From Flavisolibacter longurius (GTDB taxonomy: Bacteria; Bacteroidota; Bacteroidia; Chitinophagales; Chitinophagaceae), in the NCBI GenBank assembly GCA_013327885.1, contig JABUMY010000002.1, positions 1 to 64,000 on the forward strand: a stretch of DNA of 64,000 nt, given 5' to 3'. Numbering within the stretch: position 1 is the stretch's first letter; each line of letters opens with the position of its first letter. Under the pieces are notes generated by a model. That model did no database searches, was not told the DNA's origin, and was given only the letters and a program-made list of their open reading frames with translations. Shown piece by piece: positions 1 through 9,045 of the stretch. Position numbers and translations under genes: made by a program.

Positions 1-241
1 TATGATAAGAACTTTTTTAAAAAGTTAGAGAGTAGCATGGCCACTCCCTAAACAGGCTGGCACAAGGCCGCCTAAAACACGAAAATAATAAAGTCAAATC
101 TTTTGGCTGGTAACACAGAATCTCGCCTTTAGGCCCGGCGCTAGTTGCCCCGCGAAGACCCCGGGCGGACAGCGGACATCAAACATCAAACATCGAACAA
201 CGGGAGACCCCGGACAGACACCCTTAAGAACCTAACCCAGC
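1..241. other. gene-free left edge
   Basis: No coding region or clear regulatory element is visible here. A short run of near-tandem repeats of the form catcaaa lies around 177-200. The flanking gene on the right is on the minus strand and ends at 242, so this is its 3' flank. Confidence 0.5.
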
Positions 242-2488
242 TCAAATCGTCCCGCCCTGCTGTTTTTTGGGAAAGCTCAGGGTGAACACCGCCCCTTCGC
301 CCCGGGTGCCCTTTGCCGTTATGGTGCCGCCGTGCCGCTCCACAATGCGCTTGCAAAGCGCCAGGCCCAGGCCCGTGCCTTCGTATTTGTCTTTTGAATG
401 CAAGCGCACAAAACTCTGGAAGATCTTTTCCGCTTCGTCCCGCCCAAAGCCAATGCCGTTGTCGGCCAGTGTGATCTCCACCTTGTCACCGCTTTCCTGG
501 GCTGAAACGGTGAGTACCGGCGCTACGCCTGGCCGCGAGAACTTCAGCGCATTGTTCACCAGGTTATAAAACAACTGGTGCAGCAGCACCGAACTGCCTT
601 CGATGGCGGGCAGGGGCTCCACAGAGACCGTTGCGCCTTTTTCGGTAATGATCAATTCCAGGTCGTCGCACACATCGTGGAGAACGCCGTTCAGGTCCAC
701 CCGATCGGCACCCTGGGGCTCGTATTTAACGGTGGAATAAGCGAGGATACTTTCGATCATGCTGTTCAGCCTTGATGCCGACCGGGCCAGGAGGTCCAGC
801 AAAAAACTGTCGTCCTCCTGCTTTGGCACGTACCGCGACCGGAACAGGTCAATGGCCGTACGCATCTTGCGCACCGGCTCCTTCAGGTCGTGACTGGCCA
901 CGTGGGCAAACCGCTCCAGGTCTTCGTTGGACCGCTGCAGTTCTACCGTACGGGCCTGCACCGTTTTTTCCAGTTCCTCGCTAAACCGGCGCTGCGCTTC
1001 TTCGGCCCGTTTGCGTTCGGTGATGTTGATCATAGAGCCTACCATCCGCACCGGTATGCCGTCCGTATCGTAAACAAGCCGGCCCCTGTCCAGGATATCG
1101 ATGGCCTCGCCGCTCTTTTTCACCAGACGGTATTCTTCCGACCAAAAAGGGTCTTCCGCCGCCACAAACGCCTTCATTTTTTGGGCCACCCGGTCCCTGT
1201 CGCCGGGGTGGATCCGCTGGAGCCATTCCGCATACGGCAAGGGGCTGGCAGGCTGCGGGTAACCCAGCACGGTTTCCGTGTTCTTGTTGCTGCTGACACG
1301 GTTTTCCGCCAGGTCCCATTCCCAGATAATATCGTTGGTGCTGAGCGAAACGATCTCGTAGCGGTCTTTTTCGGCTTTGTATTGCTCGGCCAGCACCCGG
1401 TTGCGACTGCCCAGCCGGTTGATCTTTACCAGGATATAGAGCAGCAGGAGGCTCACCACCACACCGGCAATGGCAATCACGTTGGGAACGTTCACTTCGT
1501 TGGCCGATACAAAATGCGGCCTTGCCCGAAACACCAGCGTCCAGTTGTGCCCCGCCACGGTAATTGGCCGGGTAACCGAAAGACCGGCTTTGTCGACCTG
1601 CTGCGGGTAGCCGGGACTGGTATAAAACAGGCTGGCCGTGTCCACGTTGTCGCCGTCATAGATCTCGAAGGCCACCTGTGGTGCCACCGAATCCAGGATG
1701 CCCAGCATCAGGTCGTTGATGCGGAAGGGGCTGTACACAAAACCTTCCAGGGCGGCCCGTTTGTCTTCCACGGTGACCAGTCCCATGCGGTTGTTGTACA
1801 CCGGCAGGTAGAGCAGGCAGCCCTTTTGCACGTCGGTGCCGGTCTCCTGCACCAGTGTTACCATTTGCGACAGGGCCGGGTTGCCGCTGTCACGGGCCCG
1901 CTCCATGGCCTGGCGCCGGGTGCCTTCGGTGAACATATCGTAGCCAAAAGCCCGTTCGTTCCGTTCGTTGAACGGCTCGAGGTAAACAATGGCGTGGTAT
2001 TCCTCCCTCGGTTCGGCGGGCCATATAGCGAAACCGGGGAAACCTTCCGCTCTTACCTTGTTGACAAACCTTTCTTTTTGTTCGGGAAGGACCCGTGCGG
2101 TATAGCCCAGTCCCTGTATGCCGGGGTAATAGTCCTGCAGCCTTAGTGTTTGCACATAGGCCTTCCAGTCGGACCGGGTAACGGTATCCGAGGAATAAAA
2201 AAAGCCCACGGCACTGCGCAGCACCTGCTCGTAGGCCGTCATCCTCACCCCAATGGCCGATTGAATATTGTCCACCGCGTAGTCGAAGCGGTACCTTGTT
2301 TTTTCCTGCTGGTTGCTGCGGGAAATGAACCAGGCAACAAGGGTGAGCACAATAGAAAAAAAGAGCAGGATACCCGGCAGAACGATCCTGCCAAAGGTTT
2401 TTGTTGCACCCGTTTTTTTTCTGCGTAAAGCCAAAGCTGCTGGTAGTCGATTGGTGAAAAGGGCAAATATATTGGAGATTGGGCGCAT
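242..2488 (-). CDS. CHASE/PAS sensor histidine kinase
   Basis: Membrane-bound sensor histidine kinase, 748 residues. A first transmembrane segment lies near residues 34-56. It is followed by an extracytoplasmic CHASE-type domain to about 310, a second transmembrane segment near 337-357, a PAS/PAC domain at about 375-495 that ends in the usual NITERKRAEE linker, then HisKA and HATPase domains. The phospho-acceptor is His533 in the motif ASHDLKEP. The N box (NNALKF, near 645), G1 box (DNGIG, near 676) and G2 box (GTGLGLA, near 704) are all intact, so the kinase should be active. CHASE domains in known proteins bind small extracellular ligands; the ligand here cannot be read. No response regulator lies next to it, so it is an orphan kinase or works with a distant partner. 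The start is the ATG at 2486-2488. Confidence 0.93.
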   Translation of the reverse strand: MRPISNIFALFTNRLPAALALRRKKTGATKTFGRIVLPGILLFFSIVLTLVAWFISRSNQQEKTRYRFDYAVDNIQSAIGVRMTAYEQVLRSAVGFFYSSDTVTRSDWKAYVQTLRLQDYYPGIQGLGYTARVLPEQKERFVNKVRAEGFPGFAIWPAEPREEYHAIVYLEPFNERNERAFGYDMFTEGTRRQAMERARDSGNPALSQMVTLVQETGTDVQKGCLLYLPVYNNRMGLVTVEDKRAALEGFVYSPFRINDLMLGILDSVAPQVAFEIYDGDNVDTASLFYTSPGYPQQVDKAGLSVTRPITVAGHNWTLVFRARPHFVSANEVNVPNVIAIAGVVVSLLLLYILVKINRLGSRNRVLAEQYKAEKDRYEIVSLSTNDIIWEWDLAENRVSSNKNTETVLGYPQPASPLPYAEWLQRIHPGDRDRVAQKMKAFVAAEDPFWSEEYRLVKKSGEAIDILDRGRLVYDTDGIPVRMVGSMINITERKRAEEAQRRFSEELEKTVQARTVELQRSNEDLERFAHVASHDLKEPVRKMRTAIDLFRSRYVPKQEDDSFLLDLLARSASRLNSMIESILAYSTVKYEPQGADRVDLNGVLHDVCDDLELIITEKGATVSVEPLPAIEGSSVLLHQLFYNLVNNALKFSRPGVAPVLTVSAQESGDKVEITLADNGIGFGRDEAEKIFQSFVRLHSKDKYEGTGLGLALCKRIVERHGGTITAKGTRGEGAVFTLSFPKKQQGGTI

Positions 2489-2600
2489 TTGGCGGGGGCA
2501 GTTAGGATGGGTGAACAGGCAGTGGGCAGGGCGGCATTACAAGCAAGGGTGATGGTTGCTTTGGTATTGTTTGGCGTTGCTATTAAAGTTTTTGAACAGA

Positions 2601-2619
2601 CGTGAGACAAAGTCTCACG
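2601..2619. repeat. perfect 8-bp hairpin
   Basis: The arms cgtgagac and gtctcacg are separated by AAA. It lies between two minus-strand genes, downstream of the ATPase gene. It has no T tract on either side, so it is a palindromic repeat rather than a clear terminator. Confidence 0.5.
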
Positions 2620-2691
2620 CCAGCTATCCTATAATTTGAAGAATACTACTGATAGCAGGGCATGCTCCAATATACTGTCATCGGCTTGATT

Positions 2692-4248
2692 TTAGTTCAC
2701 TTCGGTGTTGCATTTCGGGCAAGGGTAATTTTTTTTATCGAACTCCCTATAGAAAATCGTTTTGCAAGTCTCCACAGGGCATCTCCGCACTTTTTTGTCG
2801 AGGAACGTCTGTATGTCTAAAGTTGGGCAAGCTAAAAATGCTAATCTAATATCTTGAAAAGCGTATTCATTCACCGCCTTTGCAGTTTTTCGATAGACAA
2901 GTCCGATTTTCTTTAGATATTCAGCAGTTGTCCATGGGTTTATTATATTTCTGATTGCCGGACTATCCGCCGCGACCTTATTAGTTACAAGTTCTTCAAT
3001 CGTAAATGAAACTTGATTCGTCTTTTTTAAGTGATTGAGATTGCTGCTATTGATAATCAACTCTGATCCTTTTTCAAGGCAAAAATGAGTAATTGCGGTA
3101 TTGACAACATCTTCTTCGAATTTATCACTGTCAGGGTTCTTTTTAAATTGCTCCGATAAAACTCTGTTACAAATTCGGACGCAATCTCTAGGTGACAACT
3201 CTGAAAATAGTATAATTCTTCCTAGGGATTTTGAATCACTGAACATAGTTTGAAAAGAAACAATTTTCCCATTGCTATATGTTTCAATACGTTTATCTAA
3301 CATGGAACGGATTTGCTTCCAATCCCAAATTAGATCATATGAAAAAACCCTGTCTGGCCTAGCTGAAATGATTGTAAATTGTTTTAAAGCATCCCATAGA
3401 AAAAACTTAAAACTTATACCAGGTATCTCTAATAATTCCAAATCTTTTATCAGTTCAGAGATAAGTTTAAAACTTGCTTCAGGATTATTTCCGGTCAAAC
3501 TTTGTTCATCGACCTTGTCTACCAAAATGAATATTGTAGCTGTCCCTGTCTTTTTGATGAGCTCGATAATATTTATAAAATTGTCTTTATGGCTCAATTG
3601 TAGTTTTTTGTCAATCTCAATTTTTGATAAATCAACTTCTAAGCCCTTACTCTTAGATATTTGTTTAATGACATTAACTATTGGCTCTTTGAACCCTTTC
3701 CAAAGATCAATTGCATAATCTTCTATAGTTTTCAACGAAGAAATTGCTTGATTTGGGAACGAAGCTGGTGTATCGTAAAGATAAATTCTGGCAACCTTAT
3801 AAATGAATTGCCTCTCAACAAACGAAAACGTGAAATCGAAATTAAACTCAGGCTTCTCAATTCTTTTAAAGAATGCAAGTAATAGTAATCTATTTAAATA
3901 AGTCAAATGGTATGCAAGGGTGATGTCATCAATTGATTTAAATTCAGTCAAATCATGGTTGGTATATGATACAGTTAGAATGTCTGATGTTCTTCTTGCT
4001 CTTTTTTCAACCATAATTCTTTGAGCAGTCTTTCCAGCACCTCTTGGTGCATAAACTATACTTGAAACAGGGGAGTATGGATTGCCCCATATATCCTCAA
4101 AGTAGTCAGGCTTTATGAAGTAGCTTTCTAAATAATCAACCTCTTTATCTGCATTGGAAAACTGGAATGGGTTTACATCAAAACCCAGCCTGTTTATGTA
4201 TTCATTAAATGTCATTATGCTTTTTGATGAATAGTTGCTAATGTTCAA
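2692..4248 (-). CDS. P-loop ATPase with C-terminal zinc ribbon (Sll1717-like)
   Basis: 518 residues. The N-terminal region has the arrangement LGFDVNPF (residues 21-28), an acidic segment, and a Walker A motif APRGAGKT at 67-74. A hydrophobic strand ending in Asp, ILVDKVDE at about 241-248, is a likely Walker B. From memory this layout resembles the P-loop ATPases of the Sll1717 type, a STAND/ORC-like group often found in accessory regions. The C-terminus carries a four-cysteine zinc ribbon (Cys490, Cys495, Cys510, Cys513). There is no signal peptide or membrane segment, so it should be cytoplasmic. The gene is clearly AT-richer than the backbone and is the last of three minus-strand genes with the same base bias. 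Its activity is unknown; a role in defence or DNA/RNA surveillance is inference. Confidence 0.8.
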   Translation of the reverse strand: MNISNYSSKSIMTFNEYINRLGFDVNPFQFSNADKEVDYLESYFIKPDYFEDIWGNPYSPVSSIVYAPRGAGKTAQRIMVEKRARRTSDILTVSYTNHDLTEFKSIDDITLAYHLTYLNRLLLLAFFKRIEKPEFNFDFTFSFVERQFIYKVARIYLYDTPASFPNQAISSLKTIEDYAIDLWKGFKEPIVNVIKQISKSKGLEVDLSKIEIDKKLQLSHKDNFINIIELIKKTGTATIFILVDKVDEQSLTGNNPEASFKLISELIKDLELLEIPGISFKFFLWDALKQFTIISARPDRVFSYDLIWDWKQIRSMLDKRIETYSNGKIVSFQTMFSDSKSLGRIILFSELSPRDCVRICNRVLSEQFKKNPDSDKFEEDVVNTAITHFCLEKGSELIINSSNLNHLKKTNQVSFTIEELVTNKVAADSPAIRNIINPWTTAEYLKKIGLVYRKTAKAVNEYAFQDIRLAFLACPTLDIQTFLDKKVRRCPVETCKTIFYREFDKKNYPCPKCNTEVN

Positions 4249-4432
4249 GTATTACTACTGTTGGAATATTTTTAATCAGTCAGTACATTACCGCAAACAG
4301 TTATTCCTTTGTTTATAACGTTAAGAACCTTGCTCGGCTTCATTCGTTTAGCCAAGACTACTACCGAAGTGGCACATAGTTAACATTTCAATGTCTAATT
4401 CCACTCGCAGCGATACTTTAGTTGTGTATTTG
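4249..4432. other. intergenic spacer with attC-like inverted ends
   Basis: Read on the minus strand, this spacer starts right after the upstream stop with TATAAC and ends about 120 bases later with GTTATA. An inner imperfect stem (CTTGGCT/AGCCGAG) lies within it. The layout recalls integron attC recombination sites but the canonical core consensus is not fully matched. Promoter elements for the ATPase gene probably lie here as well. Confidence 0.25.
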
Positions 4433-4909
4433 TTATAGATATTCTAGTGTCATTGCTGATATATCCTTAATTCTATTTTTCCATTCTGCCGTTTCTACAT
4501 AATTCTTCTCCTCAATTCTAGAAATTCTTTTGGTTAGAACTATATTACTCTTACTTGCCAGTTGCTTTGGCGTGTCAAAACCTACCTTTTTTTCAAAAGA
4601 ACGCATCGATACAAGCAAAAAGGAAATTTCGATTTTTATTTTGATGCAAATTTCAATAAGTATCAAAATCGTTATGCCTTGTTCAGTTGGAGCTCCGGCA
4701 CAAACTAATATTAATTTTCCTTGAACTTCAATAATAAAAGTATTGTTGAAAATTGACCCAACTTCAGCTTCTTCAAGTTTACTATTTTTGTAATTGTTGA
4801 TATCGGTAATAAGTCTGAATACCTTTGTTGGTTTCAATCTTTTGCAAACTGCACTCATAGTAGACGATTTTCCGGCATTACTCGCTCCGATAATTAGAAT
4901 TGAATTCAT
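4433..4909 (-). CDS. small P-loop NTPase, unknown function
   Basis: 158 residues. The very N-terminus carries a clear Walker A motif, GASNAGKSS (residues 8-16), straight after a hydrophobic strand, as in small GTPases and kinases. I see no convincing Walker B, NKxD or LID motif. A second hydrophobic strand (LILVCAGAP) and a long Ile-rich helix, possibly buried, follow. It has no signal peptide. The gene is AT-rich and lies about 180 bases from each neighbour in the same orientation. It may act with the larger ATPase downstream, but this is only suggested by the neighbourhood. I do not recognise the family. Confidence 0.7.
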   Translation of the reverse strand: MNSILIIGASNAGKSSTMSAVCKRLKPTKVFRLITDINNYKNSKLEEAEVGSIFNNTFIIEVQGKLILVCAGAPTEQGITILILIEICIKIKIEISFLLVSMRSFEKKVGFDTPKQLASKSNIVLTKRISRIEEKNYVETAEWKNRIKDISAMTLEYL

Positions 4910-5084
4910 TTTTGGCTTGTTTGAGATTATTGTAAGTTTGAAATAACGATGCGTAACGTTAAAGTGTCAATGAAGTTGTGTTATTTGGAAAAAATCAAAT
5001 TCAATTAACTACAAAAGCAAAATAGCGATTTGATGTCGAATCCTTAACGTTTAGCCACAATCATAAACACACTGCTTGCTGCTG

Positions 5085-5849
5085 CTAAGCCGTATTTGAA
5101 ACAACTTCACTGTCAGTAAAGCTTTCCCCTTCCAAATAAGAGTTTTCGTTAAGAAGCAACGAAAGTTCGTTATATAAGAGCGGTTGTTTTACTAAAGTCA
5201 GAATAGACCTTGCTTTGAGATATAACTCTTTCGCACTTATTCTATTACCAAAATAAAATTCTGATCTAGAGAACATTATATACGTGTCACAAAGCTCTCT
5301 TAATCTAACACTGTTTGATACTTTGATTGAATTGGTGTCCAACATATTTATTGCATCCTCAAAGTATTTTCCACCATCTCCTTGATTGCCGCTCACATAT
5401 AAAAAACGAGCATATCCACGAACATTGAAAATCAATTCAATACTTTTTGGAGACTTCCGTAAAGCTTGCAAAAAATACTGATTTGCCTTGTCGTGCATAC
5501 CACCAGAAATACATGCTTGAGCAATTGTAGATAAATCAATATGATCTATATACTGTGGAATATCCTTTATTAAAAATTCTGCCCTTGCAATTAAATATCG
5601 CCTACGAAGGTTGTAGGTTCTTCTAAGATCATAAATCTTATTTGTTAATACCTTTCCTTCAATTTCAATTTTGGCAATGGCGATATTTGTTTCTACAATT
5701 TCTTTCATTACGTCAGTTAGTTCTTTTCGAAATGTTCTGAGATTGTCTTTTTGCTTGTGAAAAAGATTGACAAAAAATGTTGTCAAGGAAAGTAAAACGG
5801 CTACAGAACTTAAGGTTATTGTTATTAAGTCTTTCGTTTCTAATGGCAT
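5085..5849 (-). CDS. membrane-anchored TPR-like protein
   Basis: 254 residues. One transmembrane helix at about residues 9-30 is followed by a charged, probably coiled-coil stretch (about 33-75). The rest is alpha-helical with TPR-like repeats, for instance the stretch MHDKANQYFLQALRKSP near residue 120 and GKYFEDAINML near 160. The likely topology is an N-terminal anchor with the helical part in the cytoplasm. There are no catalytic motifs. It is the first gene of the AT-rich trio and its start is the ATG at 5847-5849. I do not recognise a named family; a scaffold or sensor role is inference from the helical repeats. Confidence 0.7.
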   Translation of the reverse strand: MPLETKDLITITLSSVAVLLSLTTFFVNLFHKQKDNLRTFRKELTDVMKEIVETNIAIAKIEIEGKVLTNKIYDLRRTYNLRRRYLIARAEFLIKDIPQYIDHIDLSTIAQACISGGMHDKANQYFLQALRKSPKSIELIFNVRGYARFLYVSGNQGDGGKYFEDAINMLDTNSIKVSNSVRLRELCDTYIMFSRSEFYFGNRISAKELYLKARSILTLVKQPLLYNELSLLLNENSYLEGESFTDSEVVSNTA

Positions 5850-6210
5850 ATCAATTTGCGTATTTTCATCAAAATGCTGACAATCTAATTGTAGCCAAAC
5901 TTGGTTTGCTTACTATTAGTTTAATATCGACGAACAGGAAAAATAAATGCGGCTAAGCAACACCCGCAGAAATACAAACTTTTACAAAATCAAACTATTT
6001 ATTGCTCTATCGATCTTCCCATACCCACAGCCCAATAGCTGACTTTTTTGATTTTAATGAATCCATATGTAAGCAGTTCGCTCTCGTTTATGCAGCTTTG
6101 TAAAAGCAGTTAATAGTCCTGGTCTATCTAACGTTGCTAAATATACGCTTCCCTTCATATACAATTTTTAAAATAACCCAAAATGGGTATAGCTAACCTT
6201 TGTCCTCAAA
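5850..6210. other. AT-rich gene-free spacer
   Basis: No gene is visible. The sequence is AT-rich like the three-gene island on its left and forms the boundary with the GC-richer backbone near 6.2 kb. The promoter of the TPR-like gene should lie in its first 100 bases, but I cannot point to a specific site. Confidence 0.4.
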
Positions 6211-6263
6211 ATAAAAAAGGACCAGGTCCCTGCCCGGCTTTTCAACCGGCAGAGACCTGGTCC
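6211..6263 (-). terminator. intrinsic terminator after DinB operon
   Basis: Read on the minus strand, a perfect 10-bp stem (GGACCAGGTC/GACCTGGTCC) extended by an imperfect CTGCC/GGCAG stem is followed by a T-rich tract. It lies 37 bases past the stop of the HMA-like small gene, so it closes the DinB bicistron. Confidence 0.85.
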
Positions 6264-6299
6264 CAATAATGTGCTGCACAAAGCCGTTGTGCCTCTCTC

Positions 6300-6521
6300 C
6301 TAATCCTCCAGCTCTTCGCAACGATGGCCTTTTTGGGCCAGGGCGGCAATCACCTGCGCCGGCCGGCAACCGGTGGTTTCTACCCTTAGGATGCGCTCCC
6401 AATCCTCCAGGTCAAAGTTCCAGCGGCCCCCGCCCCCCACCAGGCGGTTCAGCCCTTCCTGCACACCGGCAATGTCGGCCGGGCTGGTAACCGACGTGCG
6501 GAAAACAAACACCTCTTTCAT
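6300..6521 (-). CDS. small HMA-like (ferredoxin-fold) protein
   Basis: 73 residues, starting MKEVFVFRTSVTS and ending KGHRCEELED. The pattern is a beta strand, then a helix with LNRLVGGGGRWNFDLEDWE, a strand ILRVE and a final helix. It resembles the small Bacteroidota proteins with a heavy-metal-associated-like fold, but the CxxC metal site is missing. It starts 10 bases after the DinB stop and is almost certainly translated with it. The start is set by the ATG at 6519-6521; reading further upstream in frame runs into the DinB gene. Its function is unknown. Confidence 0.7.
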   Translation of the reverse strand: MKEVFVFRTSVTSPADIAGVQEGLNRLVGGGGRWNFDLEDWERILRVETTGCRPAQVIAALAQKGHRCEELED

Positions 6522-6531
6522 ACGAATGGTT

Positions 6532-7023
6532 TTAAGGGCGGTCCCAAAACGGCGGCGGCTCAATGCCCAGGGCCCGCAGGTATACATAACCCTGGCCGCG
6601 GTGGTGGATCTCGTTGTCGATAAAATAATAAACAGACGACCAGACCGAATTTTCATACATGCCAAACAGGTTGATCGTTTCGTGGAAACGTTCGGCGGGG
6701 ATCTGGCGGAACAGCGCATCGATTTCAACGGTGGCGGCATCCCACAGTTCCAGCAATTTAGCTTTTTGATTCCCGTGGTCGAACTGCTCGTTGAGCTTCG
6801 TGGTGTTGCCGGTCACAACTTCCTGCAGTCCCGGTACGGCAATGCCCAGCAGCTCCATCACCATAGCGCCAAAGGGCCGCATGCCGCCAATGGAAAAGTT
6901 GAAAAACTCCTGTTCCGGAAACGCTTCGATCACCCGGCGGGTCAGCTTGCGGTGGCCCTGCCAGTGGTGCAATAATTCTTCCTGTGTAATCACCTCTTTT
7001 GTGTGTGCCATGGTTGTTTGCAT
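6532..7023 (-). CDS. DinB family protein
   Basis: 163 residues, close to the usual DinB/YfiT length. It shows the four-helix DinB pattern with histidines where the family binds metal: one in the first helix (LLHHWQGHRKL), and the C-terminal motif DNEIHHRGQGYVYLR typical of the last helix. DinB-fold proteins are metal-dependent; some are thiol transferases and many are uncharacterised. The ATG at 7023 has an AGGA stretch just upstream; an alternative ATG lies four codons later. It leads a two-gene unit with the HMA-like small protein. Confidence 0.85.
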   Translation of the reverse strand: MQTTMAHTKEVITQEELLHHWQGHRKLTRRVIEAFPEQEFFNFSIGGMRPFGAMVMELLGIAVPGLQEVVTGNTTKLNEQFDHGNQKAKLLELWDAATVEIDALFRQIPAERFHETINLFGMYENSVWSSVYYFIDNEIHHRGQGYVYLRALGIEPPPFWDRP

Positions 7024-7224
7024 ATGTATCCTGTTTTGTTGTCACAAAGTTCACAGGCACTAGTGACAACCCTATGTCAGCAGCCGAAAACAAAAACGAG
7101 ATTTTTTTAGAAAAGCCTGCCCCTTTTCTTTTTCCGCACCGCTTTTTGGCCGGAGCTGTTTACGCTCCTTCCGCCCCTGCCGGGAATGGCACAAAACCCG
7201 TAGTTTTAAGGGTAAAACCAGCCC

Positions 7225-7479
7225 ATGCCAACCACCTACGAATCGTTTAAGGTCACCAGCGAAAACCTGGTGAACAAAGTAAAAGAACTGGTCCGCGAAG
7301 GCAACATCCGCAAGATCATCATCCAGGACAGCAGCGGTAAAGAGCTCATGAGCTTCCCGCTGACGGTAGGCGTGGTGGGAGTGCTGTTTGCACCGGTGCT
7401 GGCGGCCGTGGGCGGACTGGCAGCGCTGATGGGCGATTACACCATCACCGTGGAGCGGGAAACCGACGACCAGCGCTGA
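7225..7479 (+). CDS. DUF4342 family protein
   Basis: 84 residues. The N-terminal half is a charged amphipathic part (ENLVNKVKELVREGNIRKI) and a short strand IIIQD. A hydrophobic segment (LTVGVVGVLFAPVLAAVGGLAALMG) and a strand TITVERE follow. This matches the DUF4342 pattern as I remember it. It is probably associated with the membrane through the hydrophobic part. The function of the family is unknown. It sits alone on the plus strand, 70 bases ahead of the PhyH gene, and could be co-transcribed with it. Confidence 0.85.
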   Translation: MPTTYESFKVTSENLVNKVKELVREGNIRKIIIQDSSGKELMSFPLTVGVVGVLFAPVLAAVGGLAALMGDYTITVERETDDQR

Positions 7480-7548
7480 AGAACGCCAACGCTTTTTCGG
7501 GGCCAGCAACAGCAACCTAACGGCTATCACTATTTGAAATAACGCTAT

Positions 7549-8436
7549 ATGACAACAGCAACCACTCCCCAAGACCTTTCTTCTTACCACCACTTGATCG
7601 GGAAGCTTTTTCAATGGCCGCAATCGGCCGAGGAATGGGAGCAATACAAATTGTCGCCGGAGCAGCTCCGGCATTTTGACGAATATGGTTACATCAGCAA
7701 CATAGAGCTGCTCAACGATGCGCAGGTGGAACAACTAAGGGAAGAACTGCAGTTGCTGGCCGATCCTTCGCACCCGGGTCACCACCTGTTTTACGAATAC
7801 CACAGCAACGAAAGCACCGTGGCCGATACGGTGCTTTTTCATGCCCTGGGCGCCTGGCGCATTACCGAAGGTTTTCATGATGTGCTCTGGAACCCGGCCT
7901 TTGTGATGGCGGCCAGCCAGTTGCTCGGCAACCGGGGCGTTCGGTTCTGGCACGACCAGCTTTTTGGCAAGCCGGCAAAACACGGCGGCGTGGTGGCCTG
8001 GCACCAGGATTATTCGTACTGGACCCGCACGGGGCCCATCCAGCACCTGACCTGCTGGGTAGGGCTCGACGATGCCACCACCGAAAACGGCTGCCTGTAT
8101 TATGTACCCGGCAGTCACCGCTGGGGATTGCTTGACAAGCCCGAGCTTGCCGGCGACATGGAAGGCCTGCAGCAATACCTCACCGAAGAACAAAAGGCGG
8201 ACTTCAAGCCCGTGCCCATCGAACTGAAAAAAGGGCATGCTACGTTTCACCACCCCCTGATGGTGCACGGCTCTTACGAGAACCGTTCGGACAGGCAACG
8301 CCGGGCCTTTGTGCTGAACGTGTTTGCCGATGGCACCCAATCCAATTCAGGCGATGTGTTGCTGAATGGCGTGCCGCCGATACCGGCCGGTGAAAAAATG
8401 GAAGGCCCGTTTTTCCCGCTCTTGTTCACGCCGTAG
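7549..8436 (+). CDS. phytanoyl-CoA dioxygenase (PhyH) family
   Basis: 295 residues, a usual length for the family. It is an Fe(II)/2-oxoglutarate-dependent oxygenase of the double-stranded beta-helix fold. The facial triad is visible: His152 and Asp154 in [10 protein letters not shown], and a distal His near 240 in [11 protein letters not shown], followed by arginines that would hold 2-oxoglutarate. The motif [14 protein letters not shown] between them is typical of PhyH proteins. There is no signal peptide, so it is cytoplasmic. The substrate cannot be inferred; bacterial members hydroxylate many small molecules. Confidence 0.9.
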   Translation: MTTATTPQDLSSYHHLIGKLFQWPQSAEEWEQYKLSPEQLRHFDEYGYISNIELLNDAQVEQLREELQLLADPSHPGHHLFYEYHSNESTVADTVLFHALGAWRITEGFHDVLWNPAFVMAASQLLGNRGVRFWHDQLFGKPAKHGGVVAWHQDYSYWTRTGPIQHLTCWVGLDDATTENGCLYYVPGSHRWGLLDKPELAGDMEGLQQYLTEEQKADFKPVPIELKKGHATFHHPLMVHGSYENRSDRQRRAFVLNVFADGTQSNSGDVLLNGVPPIPAGEKMEGPFFPLLFTP

Positions 8437-8447
8437 AAGGGCAAGGT

Positions 8448-8545
8448 TTAACGTTTGAGGTTTGACGTTTGACGTTTACAGTTTACCGTTTACGTTTTTC
8501 CGTCTGGCGTTTTACGTTCCCCGTCTGGCGTTCGCTGGTTTTGTT
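8448..8545. repeat. degenerate gtttgacgttt/gtttacg tandem repeats
   Basis: Directly after the PhyH stop the sequence repeats short units such as gtttaacg, gtttgacg and gtttacg about ten times with small changes, ending in two copies of cgtctggcgtt. The units are too short and irregular for a CRISPR array. This looks like slippage-generated low-complexity DNA. Confidence 0.6.
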
Positions 8546-9045
8546 ACGGGCTTCGTAAATTATTTTGAAAGGTGATCAGCCTTTGCAGACCAACCCCATG
8601 TCTTTACAGCAGCAACAATCGTTAGAACGCCCCTCCGGGGAGGGGAATGGCTGCTTTAGCAAGACCAAACGGCTTGTTGAAATCATTCAAATACCAATGG
8701 AATAACAGCTCAATATTTGTAAATACAAATGTTCAATACGCAATGCTCAATTCTCAAATAAGAAAACAGCGCTTCCTAACATTCCCAATCCCGCTCGTCT
8801 AGCGCCTTATTGCGCATTGGCTAACGCTTCTATTTGCTTTAGGAAAAGGCTAGCGCAATACAGCGCCTTTAGATTATTGCATTATAGGCCGACCAAGATT
8901 ATTGCATCATGCAACATGCAGTGAAGAATGAAGTTGAAGAGAAGAATTGTATGCAAAGAGAATAGTGCAACCTGTAATGAAGGGCCTTTGTGCGCTGGCC
9001 CTGGAAAAAGCAGCGGAGCGTTTGCTTTTTCCTTGAACTTTTGGC

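Noticed and set aside
890-2146. 418-codon open frame on the plus strand
   Set aside because: It lies antisense to the CHASE histidine kinase, has no family-like pattern and arises from the GC-rich codon use of the real gene.
8448-8545. possible CRISPR array
   Set aside because: The repeat units are only 7-11 bases and irregular, without spacers of constant length, and no cas gene is near.
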